Assembly: GCA_950295325.1 (NCBI GenBank)
Contig: OX485807.1
Span: 186,501-250,500 of the forward strand
Source: Polytrichum commune
Taxonomy: Eukaryota > Streptophyta > Polytrichopsida > Polytrichales > Polytrichaceae
Direction: 5' to 3'
Length of the DNA stretch: 64,000 nucleotides
Position numbers and translations under genes: made by a program. Position 1 is the stretch's first letter, and the number at the start of each line of letters is the position of its first letter. Of this stretch, positions 12,965 to 26,580 are shown in pieces. The notes beneath the pieces were generated by a model. That model was not told the origin of the DNA and ran no database searches. It was given only the letters and a program-made list of their open reading frames with translations.

Positions 12965-15900
12965 TTACATGAAATAACTCAAAGTGGTCTTTTTACGGGT
13001 GCCACCCTCTCCATACTGTTCATTCCACTGCTGAAGCTCCATCATGCTTCCTGCATCTGATGCTACACTAGAGCGCACCTGCAATAGGCAAAGGAGAAAA
13101 ATGGTCGGTCTCTGAATGAACCAGGAACAAACCTACAAGAAACAAAGTCTAGGAGACTCCTCCAGTCAGACATCAATAAAACAAGGTGAGCTTACAATAC
13201 ATTTCTTCAGGGACGTAGATCATTTTCTTCAGCTAAAATTGCAGCTCTGTTCTACAGAGTGCAGGAGTACCTTTTCCATTGCCTGACGCATGTCAGCCAT
13301 AGTCAAGGGTCGAATGTAAGGTGCAACCCCTGCCTCAGCTGCCGGCGGCTCAATGCCCTCGGCTGTAGCTTTCTCCTTATCCTGTTCACAGCAACATCAA
13401 GCAGAATACTACATAAAAAAAGCCATTTAAGAGGACTAACGAAAGTTGAGTTTCACCTTTATAACAAATAGAATCAAATAAATGCCAACTTGTAGAATAA
13501 CAATGAGTGTACTTGCTAATAGCAGTTCATGAGCACAACAGACTGCTTCACCTTTTTTTCCTGATCTAGCAACTCCCTTATTCTCCTGTATGCCGCAGTT
13601 GTGCACAAACTCTGTTCCAACACCACAAAACCAAGCACATTGAAAGGTCAGTGCCTGCACAATTAATTCATACTGGCTTTTTCAGTCTCCGTAAACCTCT
13701 GCTGAGGGTTATTGTTCTGCTGAGGGTGCATGTAAAAGTAGCCATCTTACACTTGCGAACACTCAAATTAATTGATCCCATGCAGAGTTGTTATATACAA
13801 ACCTTCAAGTCACTGCCTGAATACCCATCAGTGGCAGCAGCCAGCTCCTCTACATTAAAATCTGGAGCCAGGTCCTCCTCTGCCAGAATGACTTTCATGA
13901 TTTTGGCACGATTATCTGCATCTGGCAAGTCTATCATCAATCTGCAGATAGACAATGAATCATCAGACATTGAATATCTGAAGTAGCCTGAAATACAATA
14001 GAAAGTACTGTACATATGGCATCTAGCTCAAAACATTTGACTGATTATGACACAGTACCTGCGGGGAAACCTCCGTATCACGGCTTCATCAAGGTCAAAT
14101 GGTCGATTAGTCGCACCCAAAACCAACACTCGCTCCCTCTCTCTAGTACGTAAGCCATCCCAGCTACCCATGAACTCATTCTTCAACTTCCGCATAGCTG
14201 AGTGCTCAGTGTCTTTTCCACGCCGCCCAAGCATACTGTCCACCTATATAAAGCAAGATTAATAGATTCCTGGAAAGTGCCATATTCCAGAAGCACGCAG
14301 AGGGCTTGAACACAATATTGCCAATAACCCCTCAAAGGAAACGAACAAGACTTAATTGTCACTCCAGCTACTGCAACCTCAACTGATTGAACTCACAAAT
14401 TTCACATCAACTTACTCCCAAATATGTGAATATTGCAAACCTTGGTTTACAACACCCTACGTTGAAGAAACTGGCTCCTTGACATGGCCAACTACTTCAA
14501 GAAAAAGTCCAAAATTTATTTAAAAAGATATGTTTTCCTGGGACATAAACCAACAGATGAATACCTCGTCAATAAAAATGACACTGGGTGATATCTTGCT
14601 AGCCAAGGTGAAAACAGCCTTCACATACTTCTCGGCTTCACCAAACCACTGCAAACACAAACATCAATGTGAGACACATAGATTTGGCATCAGAAGCATT
14701 TATTAAACAAATGTGCAAATGTAACACTTCTGACTGTCAAAATAAAGCCATCTCTGTGCGTGTGCTCTGTCGAAGTAAAGGCACACAAGAGGACTAGAAA
14801 AACAATGAAGCTTAATCTATCCTATGTATAAGAGTTGTCATGGATAAAGCAATCACCTTGGAAGCAATAGTGGACATAGATATATTTATGAAGTTGGCTC
14901 CTGCTTCCGTCGCCACAGCCTTGGCCAACATAGTCTTGCCTGTCCCTGGAGGCCCAAATAACAGGAGTCCTCTGCATGGCTGCAGGACGGAGATATAAGG
15001 TAACCAGAATCTTAAGACTTTTTTTTTTCTTTTTTCCGTTTAACTTCCTGACTGTCAGCATTTTGTTAAATGGAAACTACTGCAGTTTCAAAACACCAAT
15101 CTGAAAAATTCGTAAAATCTATTTAAGGACATCACATTCATATCTACTGGTGTGAGACACTTAAGTCACTTTGCCAATATTTCTTAAAAATTGGCTACCA
15201 ATTTGAGTTTAATGGATATGTATGACTGAAAAATAAGACCCAAAGCACAAGGTATGCCATTTATACTTTATAGTGCGCATCGACATTCAACATTAATAAG
15301 ATGCATGAGTGGAAATTTAGCATTATAACTTTGGTATTTACTCCATCATAATATCAAAAGAATGTTATCAAATCAGATCTGAATATTATTTTGAATGATA
15401 ATAAATAGGAATGAGTATGACATCTGCCTTTCCTAAGGAATTTCACACTACCAATATACACAAAAACGATTGTGAAAATAATCATGAATAAAGAATGACA
15501 AGTTGAAGTAAAGTTCAAGAATATCATAATGTGCATAGATTATAGCAAGCAATCAAAAGAGTCCGACCAGATTCAAGTTGAGGTAGAGTCTGACCTTTGT
15601 CAGCTGACCTTTGACAAAGAGTTCTGGTCGCTGCAAGGGAAGCATTACCAACTCACGTAATGTTTCTTTCACATTGTCCAGGGCCCCAATGTGGTCAAAA
15701 GTTACTCCAAGCTCATCAGGAGGAATGACCTCAGGTAACAGCATCTTCTCAAACTCATTCTCACACACAACATCCTAGTGCATGTCACACACTTGTGCAT
15801 GTCAGTACTCTAGTATCATTCATATACTTCTCAGCACAAACATCTTGACACATAGTACTAGAATATCTAGATAACAGCAGATTGGAGGATACCACTTACA

Positions 15901-18900
15901 CTAAGTGAAATCACTATCCTAAGGATCAGATAGAATCACAATCTATACGGTTCTATTCAGTCGACCACTAGCAAACCGCTGATTCCAATGTGAGATACAA
16001 CGTGCAGAAACCAAAGCACAAGAGCAAAGGCAGGATATGCACAGTAAAGACCAATGAACAAGGAACCAGAATGCAAAAAGATAGGAAACATTTTGTGACA
16101 TATTCATGTTATCTTCTTTGACAGCACTTAAGATGCCTGCCCTTTTCAATCTACCATTGGTTTTTAGAGGTCATTAATCCATTAGCCCACAGCAACTTCT
16201 TCTTGTCTGCATACTAAACTCCTGATGAGAGGTGCATTGAGCTTTACGTTGGTGTTTCAAAGGCAGGGTGAGATGAAGACCTTCAAACTCTTCTTTCGTG
16301 CAGCGGAACCTCGCTGCACAGACTGCAATTCTGCCAAGCTATGCTGCAGACTGGCACCATGCCCCAAACAAGCAGTATTAATGTTGTTGTCTGCAGCTAT
16401 TTCAAGCTACACCAATATACAAAATGATTGCACAAATTTCTCCTTGATATCACAAACATACACACCAATAAGTTCTAAGTACCAGAGATTAATTAGGTCA
16501 ACCAGATATATATATACAAACAAATATATAGACATACATATATTCAGATCTAGTGGAATGTACAATATTAGTCTAGGTCGCAACACCTCGACTAATAGTG
16601 AGTGTGCAATTTTGATTAGTGTACATAATGATACGAGGTGAACCACACTAATTTCCAGATACTTAAGGATTAGTTGGTGCACATAAGGGTGCCACATCAG
16701 GAACAAGTGGAGTGGTGTCTCCCAAGGCTTGGCAAGACTCACACGGTAACAACAGTGCCACCATAAAAAGCGGCAAGGTGCAATATAAACTGATGATCAT
16801 GGTGGCACCAAGATAGACAGAATTCCTTCCAATATTTGACTTCAAACTACACACTGAAACTGGCGCAAATTGTGTGATACACACGTCTGTATAAACAGAC
16901 ATGTTCATGAAACTTGTGTCGTCCACCCTATTTAATATAGACAGTGATAAGCCACAAGGATTCTGAGACCAGAAACAACAAACAAGCATTCTGATACTGA
17001 CCTTTCTGCATCAATTAGAAGTTTATTATTCCGCAGAACAGGTTCTGTCATTTTTTGTAAGTGGTGACTGATGCCCCACCCAACAACCTTCTCTGTCACT
17101 GCATATCCAGACAGGAAAATGGTCAGACAAGACAAATAACCACTGCAAAAAGAAAAGTGAATGACAACTGATCCCAGATTACATTGTTTTGGATGAACTG
17201 TATAGATGAAGTATCAGTATTTCTCAGCCTTGAGGTATATATACCTTGCACAAATATACAATAAACAAAACCACTCATAGATTGTACACATATGGTGAAA
17301 TGTATTAGTTTATATGATTTTGCAACTGCAAAAGTATTCATTTTATACAAGTGAGATCAAGGTAGCATACTTTCTTTTGTGAGGAGATATGTCCGTATTT
17401 CAATGCTAGCAAGATCATCACACTCCACATTAGAAGCTCCCATAATCTGAATAGTCCCAATAAGAGCCACGTCAAAGTGGGACACTTGTCAGCATGTATG
17501 CATTTGAAACTGGAGTGTAACCAAAGGATGTGAGACATGAATATGTGTGACAGCAGTCTGCAAAACTTCACAAAAGATGCTAGTAAATGAGTGAAGTGGG
17601 CACACTTCAATGGTTATAATGTGGAAATACTACCTACTACCAAACATACAATTTTCATCAACACTGCTACTACAATTGCAGTTTCTCCACTGCAGTGGAT
17701 CTGTAGACAAAGACAAATAAACCCAATAATGTACACAGCTTCAGATAATGAATAGAAGTCAGACCATGCGCAGTTGCTGCCTATTTGCTTCTGCTTTAAG
17801 CTTCTCAGTATCTTGCTCCAACTGCCTGCTCCAATCTGTTAGCTGTGTTTCCTCCTGAAAAAGAATGTCAACTCCATAAATAATACTGGCCTAATACCTT
17901 GCTTCAAGTCTACCAAATTTAAAGCATTCAAGACAGCTCCATCAACCCCACATTAACGATGTAAATTTAATAAGATGAAAATTTTCATCTCACAAGACAC
18001 AACTTAGTATCTGCCTATTGTCATCAACCAAATTTAGATATTTACACCAACTTGCAATGGCATGTACTGGCTAATATAAGATATGTAGACCCCTGGTACA
18101 GCTCTTAGACTGCAGAATCAAGGACCCCGATGAGAAATGTATTCCCAGAAAATTGATCATCATGCAAAATATTAAAGTCACCTGAGGTTGCTGTAAATGA
18201 ATTTTAGTGGGGAAAAGTTTGACAAGCATTTTCGAGGCTTTTGGGCCTTCCCCTTTGAAGTCCTCCATACGAGATTGCAGATGATCCTGGTACATTGCAC
18301 AGAGTGACATCAATACAACTACTGAATGCTGAACACGCTTCACAGGTTCAGTGAGTCCACAAAATGAACCATTCAAGATCACTTCAAGATACTTCTAGTA
18401 ACAATGGACACATATATCTGAGTGTTATTAACTGAACAGTACAAAAGGAATCAGCAGAAAAAGGATGAACACATAAATCCCAACTGGTGTTCATCTATGA
18501 CTGCACTCAATTTTGTAGGGTGTGAAATATTCGATAGTGCTATTCCCCCAAGCATTCTGAGTATCATCAATATTAAGCGACCTTGTTCATATCCAGCACC
18601 TCAAACGACATTCTTGAAGCATTGAAAGACCAACATTACAACCATATATCCAGTCACACTTTTGCTGAATTGCGATTGTTACATCTCTAGTAAATTATCT
18701 ACTTTCCATTAGATGGCCTTGTCAGTTTGTTATTCAGACAAAAAACACAGTTACCACTAACCAGACAACAACAAAATAATGATTAAAAAAGATAGCCAAT
18801 TGAGAGATCTGGGGGTACATACTCAACTTAAAGCAAGTAAAGGAAGCAACCAAGAACAAGAATAAATCAGAGCGAAAACTATCATGCAACGATAGTCAAA

Positions 18901-21900
18901 TGGTGGTTCTAAAATATACAAACATAAATAAGGATAAATTGACATAAGAACATCAAACATCAACTACAATATAGATTTTCATAATCAGACTCTTGTTCAA
19001 GAACTTAGTCCTACCAACAAATCAAGGATCTTTGGAACAAACTTGTTTCAACACAATATCAATGTTTTTAGAAATATGGCTGGACACATAAAACATTGTG
19101 ATATAGATGAATGTGAGGGGAAAGGGTTCCGCTAATGTAAGACTTGTCAGACTCTTTGATAAAGAGGAGTTTCATTGCTAGATATAATAACTTGATAGAA
19201 TCCACCACCCATAATCCTAGTATATACTTCTACTATCCTTTCAGCATAAAACGTTTCCAACTCCCAAACCAAGCTTGTAGTGAATAAAGAACTCTATAAA
19301 GATGCATGTCAAAGAGGGAGTACAGTACATGCAACTCTTCCTTACCAGAAACGACAGATCCAAAAGAGCAGTGAAGTTGTTGCCCAATTTCGTAGAGCTT
19401 GCAGAAGTTGGATTGCCCTGCACATCCATACAACACTCATTTAGCAACTAACCAATCTTATATTCACTGACTCTCTGCAAAATTGACAATAACAATTTAA
19501 AATTTTGGTCAGTCGTTCACCAAATTGTAGGCTACACAGATGACTAGTCTTTCATTAGATGACGGCAGTATCAGAAACAGCTAAAGAAAACAAGGCCCAC
19601 ACCTTTTCCTTCTGTTGGTCTGTTGTATGTGACCCAATTACTACCAGTCTTATGTCTTTCAGGGTCTCAAGCTTGATGTAGCGTTCAAAATTTCCAAGTA
19701 TGGACTTTTCTACATTTCTTATAAATAATATCAATGGTTCTCTCTGAGCTTCTGTCTTCAGCACCTGCCAGAATATGGAAGACATTTCAGAGTTAGAATA
19801 TTTTTAGTACTTGGCTCCAATATGAACCAACAAAAGATGAAATTAGAAATTTTGACGAACGCTTTGCTTGAAATACAAAGATCAATCATTCTAGAATGGA
19901 CCCAGAAAATGGATGATCAGCATCTAGACTAAGCTGGTGATTGGTAAGAAGGTGATGTGCAACTCTGCAATAGTCAAGGCCACCTTCTACATGATGCAAA
20001 AAAATACTGCAAAAGTTAACATGTACATTCTTCGAAAGAACTGGCTACCCAAAAAATCCTCACAAATAGTGTGCAAGAAAAGCACACCTCAAATAATGAC
20101 TCCAATACCAACTTGTCTACATCTTCCCCAGGAGGCTCCAGCCTTAGCTCAGTCACTGCAAGAAAAATAAGTTTTCAGCTGTGAAGCACATCAATGGCGA
20201 CTCCAAGAAAGCAGTGTCCCGCACACCTTATCCTCACAACTCTGTCCCCTCTCTCCAATACATCAAAACTGAACTGCAGAACAAATTAGACCTTTCAAAA
20301 TAGCCGAGATACAATATGGATCCTCTAAACCTAAACTCAATTTGTCCTCTGTATGTGCCACTAAAGATCAATATTAGAAAGTCACTGCATTCTTCTACCA
20401 TCCTGTGAGTTTGGAATGTTCTTGGTTACTACAAGCCCTACAAAAGAACAGGATACAGTACCATTACAGAAGAATCCATGACCATCTTCACAAAGATCAA
20501 CCAGATTGTTTCCACCGTACACAGGCTTATCAAACCGCACCCCAACTTTGTTGAGGTTATCTTCCAGAACCATGAGTACACGTCCTTTTGAACCGATTGA
20601 AGGTCCCCTGCTTCAAGAACAAACATGTGTCATTGCAAGTACTAGATACATGTACATCAACTACAATTCATGTTCATGCAGATATTTCCACCTCATCCAT
20701 CCAGATTAATACTGTAGTACATTCATGCTCCACAGTGCTCTTACTTGAAGAGCACATAGTTTTAATTCATGCTCAAGGAGGTGCTGTGAAATACCCAGAA
20801 GTAGTAGCAGGACTAATAAGAGCAAGGCCTCCAGCTAAACCAGCACTAGAGGCTCCAACAAACTTCACACGATCACCTGCATTTACATCACATCAACTTC
20901 TCAGCTGCTAATATAGCAGAAGAATGGCGAGCTTGATAAGAAATACTTGCAAGCAGAAGTGAATATCCCGAATTAAGCTCATGGAAAGCAAACATGTGAA
21001 GCAACATTCACAAGCAAGGTAGTGTGTAAGAACTGCAAGAATTCATAAAAGTGGATCTGGTGGTCAGACTGACCTTTCTTTAGGCTGCGACGAGACTCCA
21101 CAGTAGTGGCAGTAACAGAAGCAGCAGCTGCAGCTGCAGCTACAGCATTTGCCAAAGCTTTTGAGTCTACATTAGACTCTCCTTTACTTTTGGTCCGCAA
21201 CTGTGCCAAAGGCCCCAGACCAGTAGTTTCTGTTCCAGACTCCTTGCTTCGACCACTAGATGATGTTGACCTCACAATTTTTGTACTTTCTGTAGACCTT
21301 GATTCATGAGGTGAAGGACGAGAAGCCACACTAGCCTGCACACAGTTCTAACAACACAAAATGACCTCTCTGCAGATTTGACGTACATTAAGACTACAAA
21401 TTTGGTCCCTCACACAACCTTTGTGTGTGCGCCTACCCAAGCTTACAGACTCCTAGGATTTAGCATAGCACTGACAATCCCTGTTTTTTTTATCATGCCT
21501 CAGATTACCCATTCACCTAAACTGTAATTGTCATGTGAAAGAGCCTCATATAAAATGCTTCAACTTTGCTGTACGTAGTTAAGACTGCTAGGAATTGATC
21601 AAATTCCATGGTTGTGCTAACTTCCCAGCAATTCAAAGAACAGACAACATCAGACACAATCTACAAAACAATGGACAGTAACCTTGGCACATATGCACCA
21701 CAGTGTTATGTTACTGAATCTAAATAGGATGTCCTTGTACACTTTCATTGCTCAAAGTAGAGAAGGGAACTCTCAGGGTGGAATGACTACAGTCTGCTTA
21801 TTCAGCACAAAAGAAAAGGAGATAAAAATTCTCCATGGAAGTACAAAATCTATGAACTGCATGACCCTCTTTCAATGATCCAAAGCCATCAACAACTTGA

Positions 21901-24671
21901 AACTGACCAGTCCACATCATTACATCCCCACAAATTGGATCCACTCCTCACATTGGAATCCAATCGACTAATTTAGTGCCACATCTACTCAAAACACTCA
22001 AGACAATACAGAACACAGACTCGTTGGCTACAATGAGTGACGACTTTGACAAAGAAAACACAACCACCAAACAGCAGCCAAAACAGCCAAGGGAGTAAAG
22101 AGAAAGTGAAAGGACCACAAAGTTGTTAGTGGAGATAGTCTTGAACTCTCAAAACCCAAGCTAGTCAATTATTGCACCACTTGTCCGAGCATCTTACTAT
22201 ATGAACTCTATGCTAAGGTATCAGTTCTTTGGGATTTTTCATTCAAATGCCTACAAGGAAGTTGATAATTTTCATGAATTCCAGTCCATATTGAGCAAGA
22301 TATCAACATCACAAGAATGCACTTTGGAAGCTCATTTTATTCAAATGGTTAGATGGATCCATCGCTATGGTTCGTTGAACTCAGCATAACATAAGTATCC
22401 CAATCTCGTGTTACTACATGAGACTGCCTCCACTACAACACCCAGATGGGGCTAGCTAGATCACAAAGTAGGAAATGTACTAGAAAGCTTGCAGGAACGA
22501 CTAGATAACTCACAATCACATTCTACGCATCAGCTGTGATTTGTGCACCACAACTTCAAATGCCAGATCCATGGAATCCTAAACCCTTTCAACATCAAAC
22601 TATGGATGTAAATAGTACAAGAATGACATGCATAACAACTTCCTTGAAAAACCAAGGAACTCATCTAACCATACACAAGAGTTACTGATAGGAAGCACTT
22701 CGTAAGGCATTTGATCTTATCCATGTGAGCTAAAACTGATTTGTAAAGAAGACCCATGAGAAATATGATCTCAAGAATTGAACGCTGAGTTGAAGCAAAC
22801 TATAGGACATTTACACAAACCAAAAAACATATGCTGGGTGTCATTTTGAAGTGTTCAGTACCGTTTCCTTGAAGTCACCATTTGCACCATCCAGAAGCTG
22901 AAGAGTAGATGCATCTGAAGAATGTTGGTTTGCAGCTGCAGAATCTTCCGCCACCCTCTCCAGAATTGCAGGGACTGCTTCACTTGCCTGCAGCCCTATC
23001 CAAGTTCATGTCACTTATGACACTCAATTTCTAAGTTCTTGTGAACAAAACCCTGCCTACTACTAGTACACCGAATATGGGAATTAGTGTAGGTCACACT
23101 AATTGCAAGGACTTTAACCATTATGATCCATCATTTGGTGCACTTACCAATCCAATCATGGCACCTCATACTACATCCTCTCAATAATTGACACACAGAG
23201 AGGTTCAGAATCAGTTTTCATCCAAAAATCCACCCCACTCAGTGTTGTTCAATCAGATCTTATTTCCATTATTGGCACTAAAGTTGTCGGAAAAACACGG
23301 ACGGTTTTCAGAGACACACATATGAAATCACTGTCATTAAATTTCAAGCTCCAGTGCGGTAAGGTTCACAATCATGAGGCTAAAAGGCATCTGTAATATG
23401 CAAAATGGTTGCTCCAACACAAGTGGTCAAACATTGGTCTTAGCAAGTGTCAGGCTACATAAGCTATTGCAAAAATGCAGTAATTTTCCTACAAGGAGTA
23501 ACTCCATCCTATGTGCAAGAAACCTAGGCTGCGCTCATGTTCATTTCTCCCAATGAAGCCTCCACCCATCATTCTAAGAGTTTAAGGAAGAGCCTGAAAA
23601 TGATGTGCTTAACATTGAATAGAGAAGAGTACTGCACCTCCAAGTAGACACGAGTGCTATCAAACACTAGAATGTTGACTTGCAAAAGGTGTGCCAACCC
23701 CTTTACCAACGTCTCTTGATAAATTTCTGAACCTGCAAGGCAGCATAAAGATTTGGAGGATTCTCGTTAACATTTAATAAACCCTCATAAATACAGGGAA
23801 ATCTTACTATAAATTAACTGCTGCTCACATTGGTCCTCCTTGCTGTTCTAAAAATTTGCATTGAGCTTTGTTCCCCATCACAGGCCTCTCATGACTAATA
23901 TTAACACTTGTGAGACAGTGCATAGTCTACTTAGAATAAACTGTTGATTAAGGTGGAAACTGCTAAATTTGCAAAAGCAATAGATTACATTTCGTAGATA
24001 CATGTGATGATGTGTGATTGGGATCACGAACAGGGTTCTAGGTTGGCTTTATCAGGTCAGAAGAAACTTCGTTGTTTAAGAGTGGCAAACAAGTACATAC
24101 CAGGTGGGCCAGTCAAGAGAATCCGAGGGCTCACACTCCCTAACTCATTTGTATACTTGGTGAATTCTGGTCGTTTGAGAAAAACATACATGGAATCCAA
24201 CAATGCTGTTTTTGTATTCTCACTGCACCACCCAACCACATTATAGGTCATTAAGTAAGATAAGATGGGACACTTGCAATGGCTGATAAGCACAAGTGAT
24301 ATTCTGCTAAATAGACATGCTGAAATAACATCACGCAATGCCAAAAGGATGTGGATATACTTGAGAAAATAGGGGAAGGACTCGAGAGAAACATCAATGT
24401 CCTTCCACTCCAACAAAGATCGTCGAATTGCATCCCTGTACGCCTGGTCTTCCTTTGGCTTACTGGACGACCTCTTCGTTTTATCTGACTTGTAGCGATG
24501 AGAGCGATGCTCTCGATGTTCTTTCTTCCTCTTGGACCTCAGGGCACTGAATGCTGCACCAAATGCATAGGGAAATGCACTAGCTGTTACTGCTGCTGCT
24601 GTTCCAGCTGCAACACCGGCTGTTATGGCCAGTGCCACCCACAAGGCACGGTCCAAAGTACTCCCTTCCAT
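12965..24671 (-). CDS. AAA ATPase with N-terminal membrane segment (meiotic/spastin-like clade), 23 exons, 959 aa
   Basis: Coding exons in transcription order: 24671-24361, 24222-24101, 23732-23638, 22987-22862, 21335-21074, 20876-20795, 20607-20462, 20155-20088, 19764-19603, 19417-19346, 18286-18182, 17854-17765, 17446-17371, 17098-17002, 16350-16281, 15774-15595, 14979-14857, 14648-14565, 14243-14059, 13941-13803, 13611-13552, 13381-13271, 13078-12965. All junctions are GT-AG and phases agree, giving 2880 nt. Residues about 8-45 are an Ala-rich hydrophobic segment, followed by a basic stretch. Near residue 140 a degenerate P-loop reads G-P-P-G-S-E-I-Y-Q. The C-terminal AAA domain is complete: Walker A GPPGTGKT (697-704), Walker B VIFIDE (752-757), sensor GATNRP (about 800) and arginine fingers RRFPRR (814-819). 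It ends W-N-E-Q-Y-G-E-G-G with a terminal S-Y-F-M. From family knowledge it matches plant AAA proteins of the Arabidopsis At4g02480/At1g02890 type, but has no FHA domain and starts with a membrane anchor instead. Cellular role is unknown. No lesion is seen. Confidence 0.93.
21120..21153 (-). repeat. Alanine-codon repeat inside the AAA ATPase gene
   Basis: A GCAGCT-type tract encodes a run of eight alanines flanked by A-N-A-V and S-V-T-A in exon 5 of the AAA ATPase. It sits in a low-complexity Ser/Ala-rich linker between the degenerate N-terminal P-loop region and the conserved middle domain (G-D-R-V-K-F-V-G). It is in frame and so probably tolerated length variation. Confidence 0.6.
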
Positions 24672-25218
24672 ACTTCAGCCCTGCATTGACCCAGTCTGAA
24701 GTGTCGTGAGATACATAAGAACCCTAATTGAGAACTCTCACACTTGACTCTTCACAAAATTCAGCACACTACATTTCATAGACCGAAGCCCTGCCTGCCA
24801 AGTGTTATGCACCGGAAAGAAAATGTAGAAAAAAACGAAATAAACAACCAAAGAAATCACTCTGTTCAGAAAATCAAACAATGGAATTTAAAAAAGGATG
24901 CAACTGATCTGGGAGAATCATCGCACAAACTAGAGAACTTCATCCTGGATAAACATAGATAGGAAACAAGAATTATGACAAGAATTATGTGCCCGTCCTT
25001 CGTTAAGTCGGCAGGTAGTCACTTCAACAGATGAGTGGCAGTGCAATCTTCCTTGGAAACTACGAAGGCGTAGTTAACATTACCTGCCACCCTGATGACG
25101 TTGTTGCCCCCATATACTGTCCCACTGCGTCCTCTGCATGCCATGGTCAGACAGATCTCCGGCTTAGTATGTGAATACGCATTAAAACCGGGTGACAGAC
25201 ATAAAGCACCCAGACACA

Positions 25219-25254
25219 GAGAGAGAGAGAGACACACACACACACACATACAGA

Positions 25255-25281
<27 letters not shown>
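25219..25281. repeat. (GA)n/(CA)n microsatellite
   Basis: A short GA run passes into a long CA dinucleotide run interrupted by one CATACAGA. The Thr-His and Cys-Val open frames across it are artefacts of the repeat. Confidence 0.9.
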
Positions 25282-25285
<4 letters not shown>

Positions 25286-26010
25286 TCGTAAGCTAGATAG
25301 CAGAACTAGGACATCAACCTATCGCACGCCTAAGTGCATAAAGGGAGCCTTTGTTCAATTTAGTTGCTGACCGCACATAAACAGAACTGTGAGACTGCAA
25401 ACTCCCCGGCAAGTTTACCCTAAATTGGACAATACTTGAGAACCAAGCCATGAAGTTTCCCAACATCCACTTCCAGTCTTCCATGCATGGATTGATACTG
25501 TTTCTACACACCAACCCCGAATTGCAGCCTTGGTACACTACTGAAAAAGTGCAACGGCAAAATAGACCGACAGGTGAGAAACACTCAAGACGCTAACAGC
25601 TCCCCCCGGCCGTCTTCTTTGTAGGAAGAAGCTGAATTGAATTGTAGACCCTAATGGCTTCCTACTCCATGGAAAAGAAGCAAGCAACCCCCAATTGGTG
25701 GCCAGCGATAAGCGATTGAGATCGGATGGTAGCGTACCAATTAATCGGATGACAGGAGAATCAACCAACCCTAATGCCACAACCTCCAAGGCGCGTGAGG
25801 TGGAGAAGAAGAAGAAGAGGAGCAGCAGCAGCAGCAGGCTGCTTGAGGAAGTGAGGAGCGAGCGAGAGAGGTAAGGTAAGTTATGTAGGTAGGTATCCCT
25901 GGAAGGAGGAAGGGAGGGAGAGAGGGAGGAAGTTGACTCGAGAGAAAGAAAGGCCAAAAGACAAACAGACAGACAGCCACAGACAGACAGATGCAAGAAG
26001 AAGCTTAATT

Positions 26011-26051
<41 letters not shown>
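26011..26051. repeat. (CT)n microsatellite
   Basis: An almost pure CT dinucleotide run of about 18-20 units ending in CGCGCG, upstream of the AAA ATPase gene. Confidence 0.95.
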
Positions 26052-26052
<1 letters not shown>

Positions 26053-26084
26053 GCGCATCACCCTTGTCCAAGGATGTTTCTCTG

Positions 26085-26580
26085 TGCAGGCAGGCTCCAG
26101 GCTACACTACTTACCTAGGTATCTACGAAAGCACTCATTTCCTTCACATCTCCACCATTTGAAGATGTTGAATTCATGGACATTGTATATTTATTGAGCA
26201 TCATGGGCATTGGTAATCCAACAATTGTTTAATCACAAGGTCATAGTGTCATGTAGGCGGGCGAGCTCCATGTTTCACTACCCCCTTACTTAGGTGTTAA
26301 TGCAATAACTCGTTCCTCAACATCTTTGAAATGCACTTGAGGGGCTAATTGAAGATGTTGATATCTTGGACATATTGAACATGTGCAATGGTGATCCATG
26401 AATTGTTTGATAGCAAGTTATTGGTGTTATGTTGGCAAGCAAGCTCCAAGTTACACTACCCACTAACTTAGGTATCTATGTAAATAACTCAAAATATTTA
26501 CATCTTGAAATGCACTTGAGGGGCTATTTGAAGATCTTGAAATCTTGGACATAATGAACACGTGCATTGGGATTGAGTGC
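26085..26580 (+). repeat. Degenerate tandem repeat of about 180 bp
   Basis: Three consecutive blocks share the same ordered landmarks: GGC(A/G)(A/G)GC(A/G)(A/G)GCTCCA, a CACTAC box, ACTTAGGTAT, a decayed AACTC, and TTGAAGATGTTGAA followed by CTTGGACAT. They begin near 26085, 26255 and 26430. A fourth partial copy with CACATGGTGAACATGTGCATTGG appears near 26820. Divergence between units is substantial, so the array is old. Confidence 0.65.

Larger units (their letters stand above)
24672..26085 (-). promoter_or_regulatory. 5' flank and probable 5' UTR of the AAA ATPase gene, with microsatellites
   Basis: On the minus strand a splice-acceptor-like AATGCAG lies 10 bases before the start codon, so a 5' UTR intron is possible. 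A (CA)n/(GA)n tract at 25219-25281 and a pure (CT)n tract of about 40 bp at 26011-26051 fall where a plant promoter or leader is expected. GA/CT tracts are common near plant transcription starts. No TATA box could be assigned with confidence, and the extent is inferred. Confidence 0.4.

Noticed and set aside
21106-21309. Plus-strand Ala-rich ORF
   Set aside because: Antisense shadow of exon 5 of the AAA ATPase.
25019-26071. Cys-Val-rich and Ser-Leu-rich ORFs upstream of the AAA gene
   Set aside because: They result from the CA and CT microsatellites.
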